A stretch of 39,903 nucleotides of DNA from assembly GCF_900005765.1 (NCBI RefSeq), contig NW_021628521.1, forward strand, positions 1 through 39,903, given 5' to 3'. The position numbers and the translations under genes were made by a program. Positions within the stretch are counted from its first letter, which is position 1, and the number at the start of each line of letters is the position of its first letter. Positions 1-10,600 of this stretch are shown one piece after another. Below the pieces are notes generated by a model that was not told the origin of the DNA, did no database searches, and was given only the letters and a program-made list of their open reading frames with translations. Source of the DNA: Plasmodium relictum (taxonomy: Eukaryota > Apicomplexa > Aconoidasida > Haemosporida > Plasmodiidae).

Positions 1-21
1 ATTTATATATATATACATCTT

Positions 22-53
<32 letters not shown>

Positions 54-537
54 TTAAATATATTTTTTTTTTTTGGGAAGAGTTTTATGAATGAATGAAT
101 GAATGAATGAATGTTATGTTATGTTATGTTTTAATTTTTTGTGTAAATAAAAATTAAAAGAAAGAAATGTTAACTTATTAAAAACTTAAGAGATAAGAGA
201 AATGTTTATGTATTATTCAATGTATATTTTTGAAATAACATTGAATATCATAAAATTTTGACTTAATAAATTGTTATAAATTATTTGTATGTTTTTAATT
301 AAAAGAAGATATTAATTCTTTGTAAATAAAAACTCATTTATAACTGTTAATAGGTTTATTAAAAGATGCAGTAAAATTTAACTTCAATTAAATATTATGC
401 ATCATAAGAAAACTGTATATATATATATAATAAAAACTAATATATATATATAAACGTATACTTAGTTATACATGCTCTTTATTAATTTGTTTGTTTAATA
501 CTCTAGCAAAGTCATTAAACGGCCAATTAATAAATCA
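1..537 (-). mobile_element. Ty3/gypsy-type LTR, left end outside the window
   Basis: LTR sense is taken as the strand reading TGATTTATTAATT...ATTAACCA; this copy reads the other way on the plus strand and ends in ATTAATAAATCA at 537. By comparison with the complete copy at 39103-39756, roughly the first 150 bases lie off the window. It is almost identical by eye to that copy apart from repeat-length differences (an ATGA tetranucleotide run at about 89-113, a TA run near 420) and a few substitutions. The following ATGTA at 538-542 would be one half of its target duplication. Confidence 0.85.
89..130. repeat. ATGA tetranucleotide run followed by TGTTA pentanucleotide run
   Basis: About six ATGA units are followed by about three to four ATGTT units inside the LTR. 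The sister copy at 39103-39756 has only the short ATGTT part, so the ATGA run expanded after the copies separated. Confidence 0.8.
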
Positions 538-922
538 ATGTACAAACTAATATGTACTGACACTATTAAAAAAAAAAAAAATTATTTTTTTTTTTTTTTT
601 TGGTGAGAAATTTTCAGTAAATAAAAATTTATTTATCTTTTATAAAAATAAAAGATAAAATTAATAATGTTTTTGTTATAATCAATGTTATATTTTGAAA
701 TAACATTGAATAATATAAAGTTTTGACTTTATTAATTGTTATAGTTTGTCTGTATGTTTTTAATTAAAAGAATAACTAATTCTTTATAATTAAAAGCTCA
801 TTTATAACAATTAATAAGTCTATCAAAAGAGGCAATAAAATTTAACTCAGTTATAAATGCTCTTTATTAATTTGTTTGTTTAATACTCTAGCAAAGTCAT
901 TATGTGGGCAATTAATAAACCA
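538..922 (-). mobile_element. Truncated LTR abutting the RNase H relic
   Basis: Starts with a diverged version of the conserved TGTACGTACAAATTAGCCAT... box, keeps the A-tract/T-tract centre and the end block CTTTATTAATTTGTTTG...CTAGCAAAGTCATT, and ends near 922. Its outermost 50 or so bases are missing where the LTR ending at 537 begins, consistent with the latter having inserted into it. It directly joins the RNase H relic at 923, so it could be the 3' LTR of that element after loss of integrase, or a separate insertion. Confidence 0.75.
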
Positions 923-1075
923 GATGTATAATGGATAAACTTAGTTTCACCGATATTATTATTTATCTGAGTTAGTAAAGCTCCTATAGCATAATATGAT
1001 ACGCTAGTATAAATAATATACTGTCTTTCTAATTCAGGAAGTGACAGATAAGTTATTTCAGCCATTTTATTCTTA
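923..1075 (-). pseudogene. Retrotransposon RNase H fragment
   Basis: The translated stretch contains YIIYTSVSYYAIGALLTQ and then FIHYTSGLL, which match the start of the Ty3/gypsy RNase H domain (pattern TDAS..AIGAVL.Q followed by a serine-containing strand). The catalytic Asp of the TDAS motif reads Ser here (TSVS). The domain is cut short at the LTR boundary near 922, so the later catalytic residues are absent. It follows the RT relic with about the expected connection spacing. This is a non-functional relic; identification rests on motif pattern only. Confidence 0.75.
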
Positions 1076-1965
1076 ATTTGCTCAAATACTTTTGAATGTT
1101 CTTCATTTCATTCAAACTTTTTTTTTTAGTCAACAGAACTAATTTAGAAATCCAATTTGAAATTTTTCTTATATAATTTCTATAATAATTAGCGGCTCTT
1201 AGAAACAATCTTAATTGTTTCTTTAATTTAAGTCGTTCTTCTTTAATAATTGCTTCTATTTTACCTAAAGAAAGTCTTGTTCCTTCTCTATATATTGCTT
1301 GTTCTAAATATGTCATAGATGTTTTATACAACTCACATTTATATATGTTTAGTCCAAGATTATTGTCTATTAACAATTTACAAACTAATTTTAAAGCATT
1401 GTGATATTTAATTATCATTTTTGTTAAAATGGTGACTCCATCAATATACACAACTGCTCAATTTTCTTGAATTATTTATATAAGAATATTTTTCATTATT
1501 CTTTGAAATTGTGTAGGACTTGTTTTCAATCCAAGTGGTAAAGCATTAAACACAAACGTACCATGTTTGGGAACTATAAAACTTGTATATTGCTTACTGT
1601 TCTCTTCTAGTACAATATTCCAAAAAACATTTTTGGGATCTATTTTCGAAAGATATTTAGTACCATGAAATGTTTGAAATATGTGTTTCATATAAAGAAT
1701 AACATATAAATCATATAATATAATTTTATTTAGATAACGATAATATATAGTAGTTCTCTATTGTCCATCTTTTTTCTGTGCCATTACAATAGGTGAAGTC
1801 CATTCTACACTAATAACTTATAACATTTAATTGCAACACTTCGTCCACTTTCTTATATAATATTGTCAACATTTCTCCACCTAATAGCCTAGGGTTATAA
1901 CGACAAGCTTTTCATCGTATTTTGACAGAAACTTTATATTTATCGTTAGGTTTCATATTTTTATT
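1060..1965 (-). pseudogene. Retrotransposon reverse transcriptase relic
   Basis: Read downwards on the minus strand: RYNPRLLGGEM and VDEVLQLNVI (the region before RT block 1), EWTSPIVMAQKKDG (block with the conserved KKDG), LSKIDPKNVFWNIVLEEN (first catalytic Asp kept), TSFIVPKHGTFVFNALPLGL then SPTQFQRIMKNIL (the F..LPLGL..SP..FQ..M signature), then VVYIDGVTIL in place of YIDD, and KLLIDNNLGLNIYKCELY followed by the thumb/connection region with FLRAANYYRNYI. The third catalytic Asp is Gly. Several in-frame stops (TAA, TGA, TAG) and at least one frame change interrupt it. Ty3/gypsy assignment is strong from the motif set; the copy cannot make active enzyme. Confidence 0.9.
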
Positions 1966-2236
1966 CTTCCAAAGTTTAATATTCCTAACAAAATTTTCAT
2001 TTTATCATTATCTTTCTGATTATTTAAATTAGACTTGTCAATAAAATTCTGTATAACTTCTTGATTTAATTTTTTTCACTTCTCCTGTATTTTTGGTTTT
2101 AACTTCCATAGTATATGCATGTTTTTCATCCTTATTACGGGTAGAATGTCTTAATCGTTTCATTATAGTAACGCTATGTAAAATCAGCGGTTTATTTTTC
2201 TTAATTATTACAAATCTTATTCTGATTTTTCTGACA

Positions 2237-2480
2237 TTAGATAGAATTTTTATCACAACATTTAGATTTTCTTGAGTTATTACGGATAAATAATCCTCCG
2301 ATTTCAAATTGTGGAGTTGCTAAGTCTTCTTCTATATTTAATTTTTTTGTGGTATAAATTGATATTGTATTTACATCTCCTGTATTAAGTAAAATATATA
2401 CTTCTTTTCCATTAACTTCAACTAATAGTTTTTTATATGTCTCACAATTTTTATTATATTCATAAAATTCAATTTTATTA
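2237..2480 (-). pseudogene. Retropepsin relic with mutated active site
   Basis: The minus-strand frame gives VEVNGKEVYILLNTGDVNT, the flap-proximal start of a retroviral-type aspartic protease in which the catalytic LLDTG is LLNTG. Asp to Asn is a single G to A change. The equivalent stretch in relic 2 (near 4480-4530) keeps LLDTGTE, showing what the ancestral motif was. The neighbouring downstream frame (2038-2307) is probably the linker to RT with broken frame. Confidence 0.75.
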
Positions 2481-3665
2481 ACAGTGGATATATATATCTT
2501 CTGATTTTTCAGGATAATCATTGTTTTCAGACATTTTTTCTGACTTATTTTGTTCACTTATTTTATGAACTCTATTCCTTTTTCTAATAAAATTATCATC
2601 ATTTTCCTTAACCTGTTTTTTTTCTTTATACCTTTCTTTTGATCTTTCCTTTTGTTTTGTGATATATTTCATCTGTGCATCAATATATTTTTACATTTGA
2701 TGAATTATCTCTGTAGATCAGCTTTATTTTTGAACATTTTTATATGTATATCATATCTTTTATTTGTTATAACTCCTTTTATTCTATTTTCTTTATCTCT
2801 TATAACTTTTTCTTGACATAATTCATTCAGATGATCTATCACATTAGGGTTTCAATATATCTCTTCTCCACACTCATCATTTTTTTTTTTAATAAGAAGT
2901 TTATTTTCGTATTATGTCGCATTACTATCATAATCTTTATTTACAGCGTATAATCTAGCATCATATCTTATCTCTTTCTTAGGAGTTCTTTTTGTATTTT
3001 TTGATAAAGATAATAAGTTATCCATGAATGTCTTGTTTATTGGATAATCACCAGGTATCTGTATTAAAATTTTTTTTTAGGGATATCTCCTAAAATATTT
3101 TCATAAGTCATTTGTAGTAATCCAATTGGTCTCATTAGCGCATAAACAACTATTGATATTTATCAAGCAATCCTTGATAAGTGATTTTTTAGATTTCTTT
3201 AAACTTGATTCTCACTTAGCATTTCCGAATTTTATTATCTGTTCCATTTGCTCATCATTATCTATAAATATTTGTCTATCTAGTTTAATTTTTAACTGCA
3301 AGATATTCTTTATTTCCTTGTTCTCACATAACATATATATTTTTCTTGAATGAGCTCTCGATAATAGTAATTTCAATATTAAACAGATTTCAATCTTTGT
3401 TAATCATTGAATTCTTATTTACCTTCGAATTATTCTAACCATAAGAAATAATCCTCTATTTTTTCCTCTTTAAATTCTTTTAATCCATATGGAATTTTGA
3501 TTTTAGCAAACTACTAAGTTCCCTTTACTTCGAATACATAAGCTTCATTGAGACTTACTATCTCTTCAAATATCTCTAATTCAAGTCTTCCGATATCTTC
3601 TTTTACCTTGGACTTTGCTAATGCATTGGGATACTACATGCATGAATTTCGTATTCCTACCGTTG
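2480..3665 (-). pseudogene. Retrotransposon gag relic (relic 1)
   Basis: The minus strand carries a capsid-like stretch beginning near 3640: KEDIGRLELEIFEEIVSLNE, a spot with two stops, then KIPYGLKEFKEEKIEDYFLW and an interrupted FEGK-EFND. Farther down (about 2870-2700) is the block VIDHLNELCQEKVIRD...KGVITNKRYDIHIKMF, which has a clear partner in relic 2. The C-terminal part (2478-2672) is Lys/Glu-rich. Stops sit where Gln codons would be expected. Hydrophobic plus-strand frames here are antisense shadows of these charged stretches. Confidence 0.7.
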
Positions 3666-3667
3666 CT

Positions 3668-4224
3668 GTAAATTAAATTTTTAATTACCTATTCGATGGA
3701 TTTCTAGAGTACTAAACAAAAACAAATTAATAAAGAGTATGCATAAATATACTGATTTTTATTATATATACTTATTCTTACAATATATATAGAAATATTT
3801 ATCATATAAAATATTTAATTTTAATTAAGTAATTATATATTGTTCAACAGATATATATTTGCTTTAATAAAATTTATACTTATTTACAAAGAATAAATAT
3901 ATTCTTCTAATTTGGAAACGTACACAAATAATTAAGTTATAACAAATAATAAAATTAAATTCTAAGTTATTCAATGTTATTTCAAAACAAAATTTTAAAC
4001 ATAACATCTATATTATACTTTTTATTTATTAAAAGAAATAAAAAGCTATCCTATAGTTACTTTTTTTATGGTAATTTTTATATTTCAACTAAAAAGTAAC
4101 CCAAAAAAAATTAAATATTTTTTTTTCTCTCTTAATAGAGTCAGTACATGGATGATTTGTATTTTCCTGACTAGTTAGCTAATTTTATATATTATAAAAG
4201 ATTAATAGCATCTTTTATTAACCA
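3668..4224 (+). mobile_element. Diverged LTR, plus orientation
   Basis: Reads TTAATTACC...CTAGAGTACTAAACAAAAAC at its left, AATTAATAAAGAGTATGC next, the A/T-tract centre near 4090-4120, the GTCAGTACATGGATGATTTG box, and ends AGATTAATAGCATCTTTTATTAACCA at 4224. It lies between relics 1 and 2 and is inverted relative to both, so it is an independent solo LTR. No clear target duplication seen. Confidence 0.85.
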
Positions 4225-4605
4225 CATATGAAGGGCTTATATCATTCTTCTCAATATAATATCCTAATATATTCATTATCAAATCACTAATTAAAATAAA
4301 AGGCCTATTCTTACTATTGCAAATCTCATTATAATCCTTCGGTTTGTGTACATCATATTAATCATGGCATCTTTATATTTTCTTGCATTATCACTGGCTA
4401 ACATTCCAGAGATTGAAATCGGTAGAAATTTTAAATGTGATTCTATATTTAATTCTTTTGTGGAATATTCTAGCATTGTACATAATTCTGTTCCAGTATC
4501 TAGTAAAATATCTACTTTCTTTCCAGTATATTTGACTAATTGATATAGATTTTGAGTAAATCCCTTATTGCTTTTAAAATACTCAATTTTATTAATAGAA
4601 GATAT
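4225..4605 (-). pseudogene. Retropepsin fragment of relic 2, active-site motif intact
   Basis: The minus-strand translation contains KKVDILLDTGTELCTMLEY followed by STKELNIESHLKFLPISISG, an aspartic protease start with the catalytic LLDTG motif preserved. It corresponds to the LLNTG stretch in relic 1 (TKKLNIEEDL versus STKELNIESHL). The domain is truncated at the LTR boundary at 4224, so no RT follows. It is a fragment, not an active gene. Confidence 0.75.
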
Positions 4606-5200
4606 GTTTCCTTCTTATTTTTCTGAATTATCATTCATTTCGGACTCTTTTTTCGATTCTTCGTTTCCATATATCTTATTAACCTTGTTTCTTTTTCTAG
4701 TGAAATTTTTATCGCATTCCTTATATTTTTCTTCTTTATATCTTTCTTTTTCTAAATCTGTCAATTGTTTATCAAGGTATTTTTACATTCGACGAATTTT
4801 CTGTATATTAGTTACATTTTCAAACATTTTAAAATTAATATCATATCTTTTATCGATTATTATTCCCTTAATTTCATCTGCGTCATCTCTCAATACTTTA
4901 TTTTTGAATATTTTTGCTAAATGGACTATTATATTACAATTTTCATATATTTTTTTTTACGGTGTATGCAATCTTTCTTTAAATTACCTATTTCTTCACA
5001 ATATTAACATTTAATACATGATTTATTTTCATTTTTTTATATCTTTCATGTCCTTGATTCATGACATATACTTCAATTTCTGAACTTATCGCTTTAGTAA
5101 TAACCGTGTTTTCTAGCTTTAATACTGAAGTTTTAGGTTTCCTCAATGATATGCCCTTTAGTAGGCCAACATACATTTTAGTCAAATATTCCTCTGGGTT
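4605..5200 (-). pseudogene. Gag C-terminus of relic 2 with decayed zinc knuckle
   Basis: Minus-strand frames give NQGHERYKKMKIN (4988-5185 frame), then a nucleocapsid-like knuckle that reads C-I-K-C, stop, Y-C-E-E-I-G-N-L-K-K-D-C. This fits C-x2-C-x4-H-x4-C with the His replaced by Asn and a stop within the first x2. Below it comes the block KGIIIDKRYDINFKMF, which matches KGVITNKRYDIHIKMF of relic 1. Start of gag lies just inside the LTR at 5226. The 148-codon hydrophobic plus-strand frame at 4568-5014 is its antisense shadow. Confidence 0.7.
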
Positions 5201-5225
5201 ATGGAATCTAAAAATTTTCCATGTA

Positions 5226-5825
5226 TGGTTAATATAAGATATTATTAACCTTTTGTAATATATAAAATTAGCTTAGTGAGGAAAATACAAGCTAACCATT
5301 CACTAACTTTAGTTATAAGAAAAAAATATACATTTATATATATATAGCTATATCTTTTTTTGCTTACTTTATTTTTATATATTTTTGTAATTTTTGAAAA
5401 AAAAAATTTTTATTGTTTTTTTTTTTGTAGCGTTTTTGAATTGAGATTATTAATTTTTAATCGAAATATAAAAATTAATATATGAAAAAGTATAATATTT
5501 GTGTCATATTTAATTTGTATATTTTAAAATAACATTGGATAACTTAGAACTTAATTTTGTTATTTGTTATAAATTCTTTGTGTGCTTTTATAAATTAAAA
5601 GAATATACTTATTCTTTGTAAATAAGTATAAATTTTGTCAAAGTAAATATATGTCTGTTAAATGATAAAAAATTGCTTCATTCAAATTAAACGTTATATG
5701 CGCTATAAATATGTCTATATATAATAAAAATAAGTATATACATTAAAATCATTATACTTGTATATTCTCTTTATTAATTTATTTATTTAATACTCTAACA
5801 AAATTATTAAACAGTTAATAAATCA
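5226..5825 (-). mobile_element. LTR, minus orientation (5' LTR of relic 2)
   Basis: Starts TGGTTAATATAAGATATTATTAACC on the plus strand and ends AACAGTTAATAAATCA at 5825, about 600 bp. Contains the conserved CTAACCATTCACTAAC box, the A-tract/T-tract centre near 5395-5425 and the block CTTTATTAATTTATTTATTTAATACTCTAAC. No obvious 5-bp target duplication, as expected for one LTR of a truncated element. Confidence 0.9.
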
Positions 5826-5829
5826 ATAT

Positions 5830-6360
5830 ATTATCCGGGGGAAAACAATTAGATGTTTCAAGTAATAAGCAACTTTTAACAAATAACATACAATTCGTGT
5901 TAAATGATTATATGGAATCAGTTATAGTCAATTCCCTTATAGGAATGACGAAATTTTGTAATTATATCATTCGTTCATCATTATTAAGAAATAGTAATGA
6001 GGATATTTTTATCTGTAATTGTTGCATATCGATTATTTAATCATCCTCTGCTAAATTAGTTATTTTTTTTAATAAATTTTTGGTAACAGCAATCTCATTA
6101 TTGCGCACGTTTCCATTTTTGTTAATTTTTTCATATCTACTATATACTCGAAAACTTCAAATGATTTTAAATAGTTTGTTGTTAACTTTTCATTTAATTT
6201 TGTTAGCCTATGTTGTATTTTGATTACATCAAGTTCCTTTTTTTTTTTTTTTTTTTTGTAGCAAACATATAGGACTCACCGAAATTTATTATATCTTCAA
6301 ATAGCTTTAATCCAAACTTTGATATGTCTTCCATTCTGGAAAACTAATTTAAGGGTTCTG
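5830..6360 (-). pseudogene. Gag N-terminal relic (relic 3)
   Basis: The minus strand begins with MEDISKFGLKLFEDIINFGE near 6350, which parallels KEDIGRLELEIFEEIVSLNE of relic 1. A long A-run (Lys) and a decaying helical stretch follow: ELDVIKIQHRLTKLNEKLTT, YLKSFEVFEYIVDMKK, then LAEDD, a stop, IIDMQQLQIKISSLLFLNND, another stop and LQNFVIPIRELTITDS. It lies between LTRs at 5226-5825 and 6439-6961. No protease or RT follows it before the LTR. Assignment to gag is by similarity to relic 1 and position. Confidence 0.55.
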
Positions 6361-6438
6361 TTTGTACTGGTTTCAGTACTCTTGCTGTTGTCTCGGAATG
6401 ATTTTTTAATTGCACATTCAAAAAATTTTCTATATTAT

Positions 6439-6961
6439 TGATTTATTAATTGGCCGTTTAATGACTTTGCTAGAGTATTAAACAAACAAATTAATAAAGA
6501 GCATTTATGACTGAGTAAAATTTTATTACGCTTTTAATAGCCTTATTAATTGTTATAAATGAGTTTTTATTTATTAATAATTCATTATTCTTTTAATTAA
6601 AACGTATATACAAATTATAACAATTAAGAAAGTCAAATCTTTATATTATTCAATGTTATTTTAAAATATAACATTGATTATAACAAAACATTATTAATCT
6701 TATCTTTTTAATTTTATAAAAGATAATTAAATATTTATTTATTAAAAATTTTCTACCAAAAAAAAAAAAAAAAATTATTTTTTTTTTTTTTTTATCAGTG
6801 TTAGTACACAATTAGTTTGTACATACACATAGACAAACTAGCTTAGTGTACTACAAAAATTATAATATCCTCTGTTAGTCAGTGCATGGGTACTTGTATA
6901 TACACGTATAGTAACCTAGCATATTGTACTGAAAAAGGTTAATAATAGCCCTTATTAACCA
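6439..6961 (+). mobile_element. Solo LTR with perfect ATTAT target duplication
   Basis: Begins TGATTTATTAATTGGCC at 6439 and ends CCCTTATTAACCA at 6961, 523 bp. The bases before (6434-6438) and after (6962-6966) are both ATTAT, a 5-bp duplication typical of Ty3/gypsy integration. Confidence 0.92.
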
Positions 6962-6966
6962 ATTAT

Positions 6967-7686
6967 TGAACAGACAAATTAGTGAAGAACATGTAGATAT
7001 TTTTCTACCGAATTTATTTATTAAAAATAATATACTTCTGGTACTAATACGTAAATTTTATACATATAATTTACATAACTGAACAATTATTGTTTCAGGA
7101 GCATTTATTTACCTTAATAAATAATTACCTTCCTTTTTTTTTAAAATTAAAATCACCATTAAAATTATTACGTAAAATAATTAATTAGAACAAATAAATA
7201 AATTTATAGTCATTAATTATGTTCTAAAAATACATAAAAATTAAATATTAATGAAAAAAAAAATTTTTTTTTTGTTTTTCTTTTTAATTTAAAATTTAAT
7301 TTTTTATTGTTTAAAAATTAGTTCTATTTAACAAAAATTTTGCAAAAACATTTCCATTAAAATTTTTCCTTTTATATCAAAAAAAAAAAAAAAAATATCT
7401 TTTTTTTTAAATGAATAAAAATAAATTTAAAAAAATAACATATAGTCAAAAAAAATTGTTACATGACTAACTCGCAATTTTTTGTATGTACATTTAACTA
7501 TTACACCATAAAAATTTAATAATATATTTTTTTAACTAACTGCTTCTTTTGAGTGCCCCTTAGCATTTCTTTAAAAAGTTATTCCACATTTTTATACAAT
7601 CCCATGTCTTTAATGTTGTCAATTTTATTTCATAAAGCAAATTTACTCACCTAGAAAGTTTAATAATAGATTTTATTAATCGCTCA
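6967..7686 (+). mobile_element. Degenerate LTR of a diverged subfamily (subfamily C)
   Basis: Starts with GAACAGACAAATTAGTGAAG, a diverged form of the AAACAAACAAATTAATAAAG block. The internal stretch ACTGAACAATTATTGTTTCA with GCATTTATTTAC is shared with 34610-34650. It ends near AGTTTAATAATAGATTTTATTAATCG. Its first part is displaced by the LTR at 6439-6961. Ends are approximate. Confidence 0.55.
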
Positions 7687-7689
7687 TTA

Positions 7690-10600
7690 ATTTCATAAGT
7701 TCCATATGAAAAAACATGAATTAACAAATATTTTACCATATTCTATTAAATAATATACATATCATTTTTTTTCTCTCTAGTCAAGGTTTATATTAAAATT
7801 ATGTTCAGCTTAATTGTTGTAATATGGAATATAATATTCTTCTTTAAATTATAAATTGATATCTTTTATAATGCTTGCTCAATTATAAAAATATACCTAA
7901 ATAAAAATATCAATTGATAACAGTCTTTTCATAATTCCAAACAGCTCTAAAAACTATTTTTAATGCTCATTCTATAGAAGTATAATATAATAAAAAGTGT
8001 TGCACATGAGACTTTCCATAGTATTTATTATTTTAATACATATTTTCATCATAAACATATATCATCATTAAAAACGTTTAAAATAACATTAAGAAGTATA
8101 TTTCATGTTATAAACTTCATTCTTTTTAATAAATCTGTAATATATATTGTATATTAATAATATCACATAAGAGCTAATTCTTATGAATAAGTTATATTTA
8201 TCTGTGATATTTTTATTATTATAATAATAAAATTACAATATCAATTTATCATTTAAAGTGTAGCTATTGGCTTTTTTTTATTATGCGCTATTAACACTTA
8301 TGCATATAATGTTCATATACTTATTTTTTCTCTCAAAACTCTAAATATTGTTCGTGAAATATGCATTATATTATTTAGTAAATTGCTTATATTTCTAAAT
8401 TATTTTTAGATCTGTTTAAAATTTTTTTATAACCTTTATATTTATTCTTAATATATACTATAGTGATTATATATCATAGAGTAAAATATAATCATTTTTG
8501 CCATTATTTTATTTATTACCAATTTGTATTATTAAATTAAAATATAAATAAATCGAAAAATAATATAACCAATGTATCAGTATTTCTCACTTTAACTCTC
8601 TATATTATATTTCCTTTTATATATTCTTTTTTATTATCTATGTTTAAACTACAATTAAAGATTAAGAGTGTTATATAAGGATATCTAAAAAATTATTTAC
8701 TTTTCAATAAATAAGTGCGGTCTTGTTTTTTATCTTGTTCTATATGCTAAGCAAAAATGTTTACTTGAAAAATTGATTCTCAATAATAATTTTATATTTA
8801 TAATATATATCTATTACTAAATTTAAATATAAAAGAAATATAAGCAAAATTAATCTTTTAATATTGCAAAAAGAAATTTCATTTTTATGTTTTATGTTTA
8901 ATGAATTTTTATTTAATTTATTCATTAGGATATTTACTATTCAAATTTAAATTAAAACAAAAAAAAAAAATTTCTCTGTAATTCTTCTCAAAAATATATT
9001 ATTATTTATATAACTTATTCACATTACCAATTTTTTGTCCATAAATATATAATGTAAAAATATTACTTGTAAGAATATTAAATAAAAATTTTAATATATA
9101 CATTCATTAAAGATAATTTAAGTTATATTTTTATTTTTTTAAATTATTTAGATTTCTACTTGCATTTACATATAATAACAAATATTACATTGAATTTAAA
9201 AAAATTAATGAATTTTATGTTTAAAACAAAAAGAATCTAAATAATTCAACAATGAAAATAAAAGATACTCCTTAAAATTATAACTAAAATTTTTTTTTTT
9301 TATAAATTTTTTACAATTATTAGATGATTTATATAAATTATTTCCTATTTTATATAAATTATATAATTTTTATATTTTATTAAAAAAAAAAAAAATTAGG
9401 TACATTTACATGAAGTATGTAAACTATATGTTAATAAAAAAATTAACTCAATTGTTTGAATATAATAAAAACTAGTTTGAAAAAATCATATTCTTTTATA
9501 TTTATGAATTACAAGTAGTTCATATAAAAAATAATTAAATACATAACTGCAGAAAATATCATAAACAAAAATATAGAATCTTATATATTTCTCTTTTTTT
9601 TACACAATTTTATACTATATAAAAATGCTAATTTTATTTTTATATCATTTGAAAAATATTATTTATTAAATATTTATTATTTACACATATATAATTAATA
9701 AATCAATAAATAGTATTATTAACATAATTTTTTTTTATTATATTAAGAAAAAAAAATAGACTCACTACAAAAAATATATGTGGTAATTTTAGTAGTTTAT
9801 TTCTTAATGAAATAATCTTTCAGAAATATCACATATAATTTTATATATTATCCTATTGATATATAAGAATTTAAAATTATAAATCTTGTGAAATAAATAA
9901 ATGTATTTTAATATGTTTTTCTTTTTTTTTTTCTTTTAACTTTTAGAAAGATTAATTTATTATGAAAAGCATGCATAATATTAAATTCGCAAAGTTCATA
10001 AAATTAAAAAAGTTCTTATATTTTTACACTATAAACTATAATACATATAAACTTATATAATAGTATAGTTAAATATTTATGTGAATCATTCTTTTTTTTT
10101 ATTTTTATTTTCTCTTAAAAGTTGCATATTACAAATGTTTAAAAGGTATATACAGATATATCTCTTTTAAAACGTTTTAAATTACGTTGCAAAGTTGCAT
10201 GCTTTATATCTATAGAAAAAAAATGCTTTTAATTACTATTTTAAAAAATTTAAAAATATAAATTCAATGAAGGTAAAAAAATTAAAAGTATTACTTCTAT
10301 TTTACTCCATTATTATTATTTATAAGATATAATTATCAAAAAATTGAAGAAATCTTTTATTTTAATATTTTTTTTTTTTTTTGTAATATTGTTTCTGTTT
10401 AGCACTTTTCATATTTAATATGTTTTTACTATTTTTGCATTTTTATTTTTTCAAATTTGTTTAGAAGCTTCACTGAAAATAATAGAAAAAGCAAAAATTT
10501 ACTGTGATTTATTGATTCAAGTACTAAAACTTAGTATATTATGAAAGAGAAATATAATAGAAGAAAAAATAGAATGAAATTCTGAAATTATATAATAAAA

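Larger units (their letters stand above)
538..3665 (-). mobile_element. Decayed Ty3/gypsy retrotransposon relic 1 (gag-PR-RT-RNase H)
   Basis: Reading the minus strand downwards from about 3665 gives gag, retropepsin, reverse transcriptase and RNase H in the gag-pol order of Ty3/gypsy elements, all broken by stops and frameshifts. No integrase is seen between RNase H and the adjoining LTR. Catalytic aspartates are replaced in protease, RT and RNase H, so the copy is dead. The LTR on its right (3668-4224) is in the opposite orientation and therefore is not its own 5' LTR. Confidence 0.85.
4225..5825 (-). mobile_element. Retrotransposon relic 2 (gag-PR) with its 5' LTR
   Basis: The LTR at 5226-5825 has the orientation expected of a 5' LTR for a minus-strand element. 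Gag-like sequence begins about 25-40 bases inside it, and protease follows. The element is cut off at 4224 by the inverted LTR. A short stretch between the LTR end and gag (about 5190-5225) is where a primer-binding site would sit; I could not assign a tRNA to it. Confidence 0.75.

Noticed and set aside
2093-2275. 60-codon plus-strand frame
   Set aside because: Antisense of the protease-RT linker relic; no supporting motif.
3126-3353. 75-codon plus-strand hydrophobic frame
   Set aside because: Antisense of the gag relic 1 stretch on the minus strand.
4568-5014. 148-codon plus-strand frame rich in Phe, Leu, Ile and Ser
   Set aside because: It is the antisense of the Lys/Glu-rich gag-protease relic, whose motifs are on the minus strand; its hydrophobicity is a by-product.
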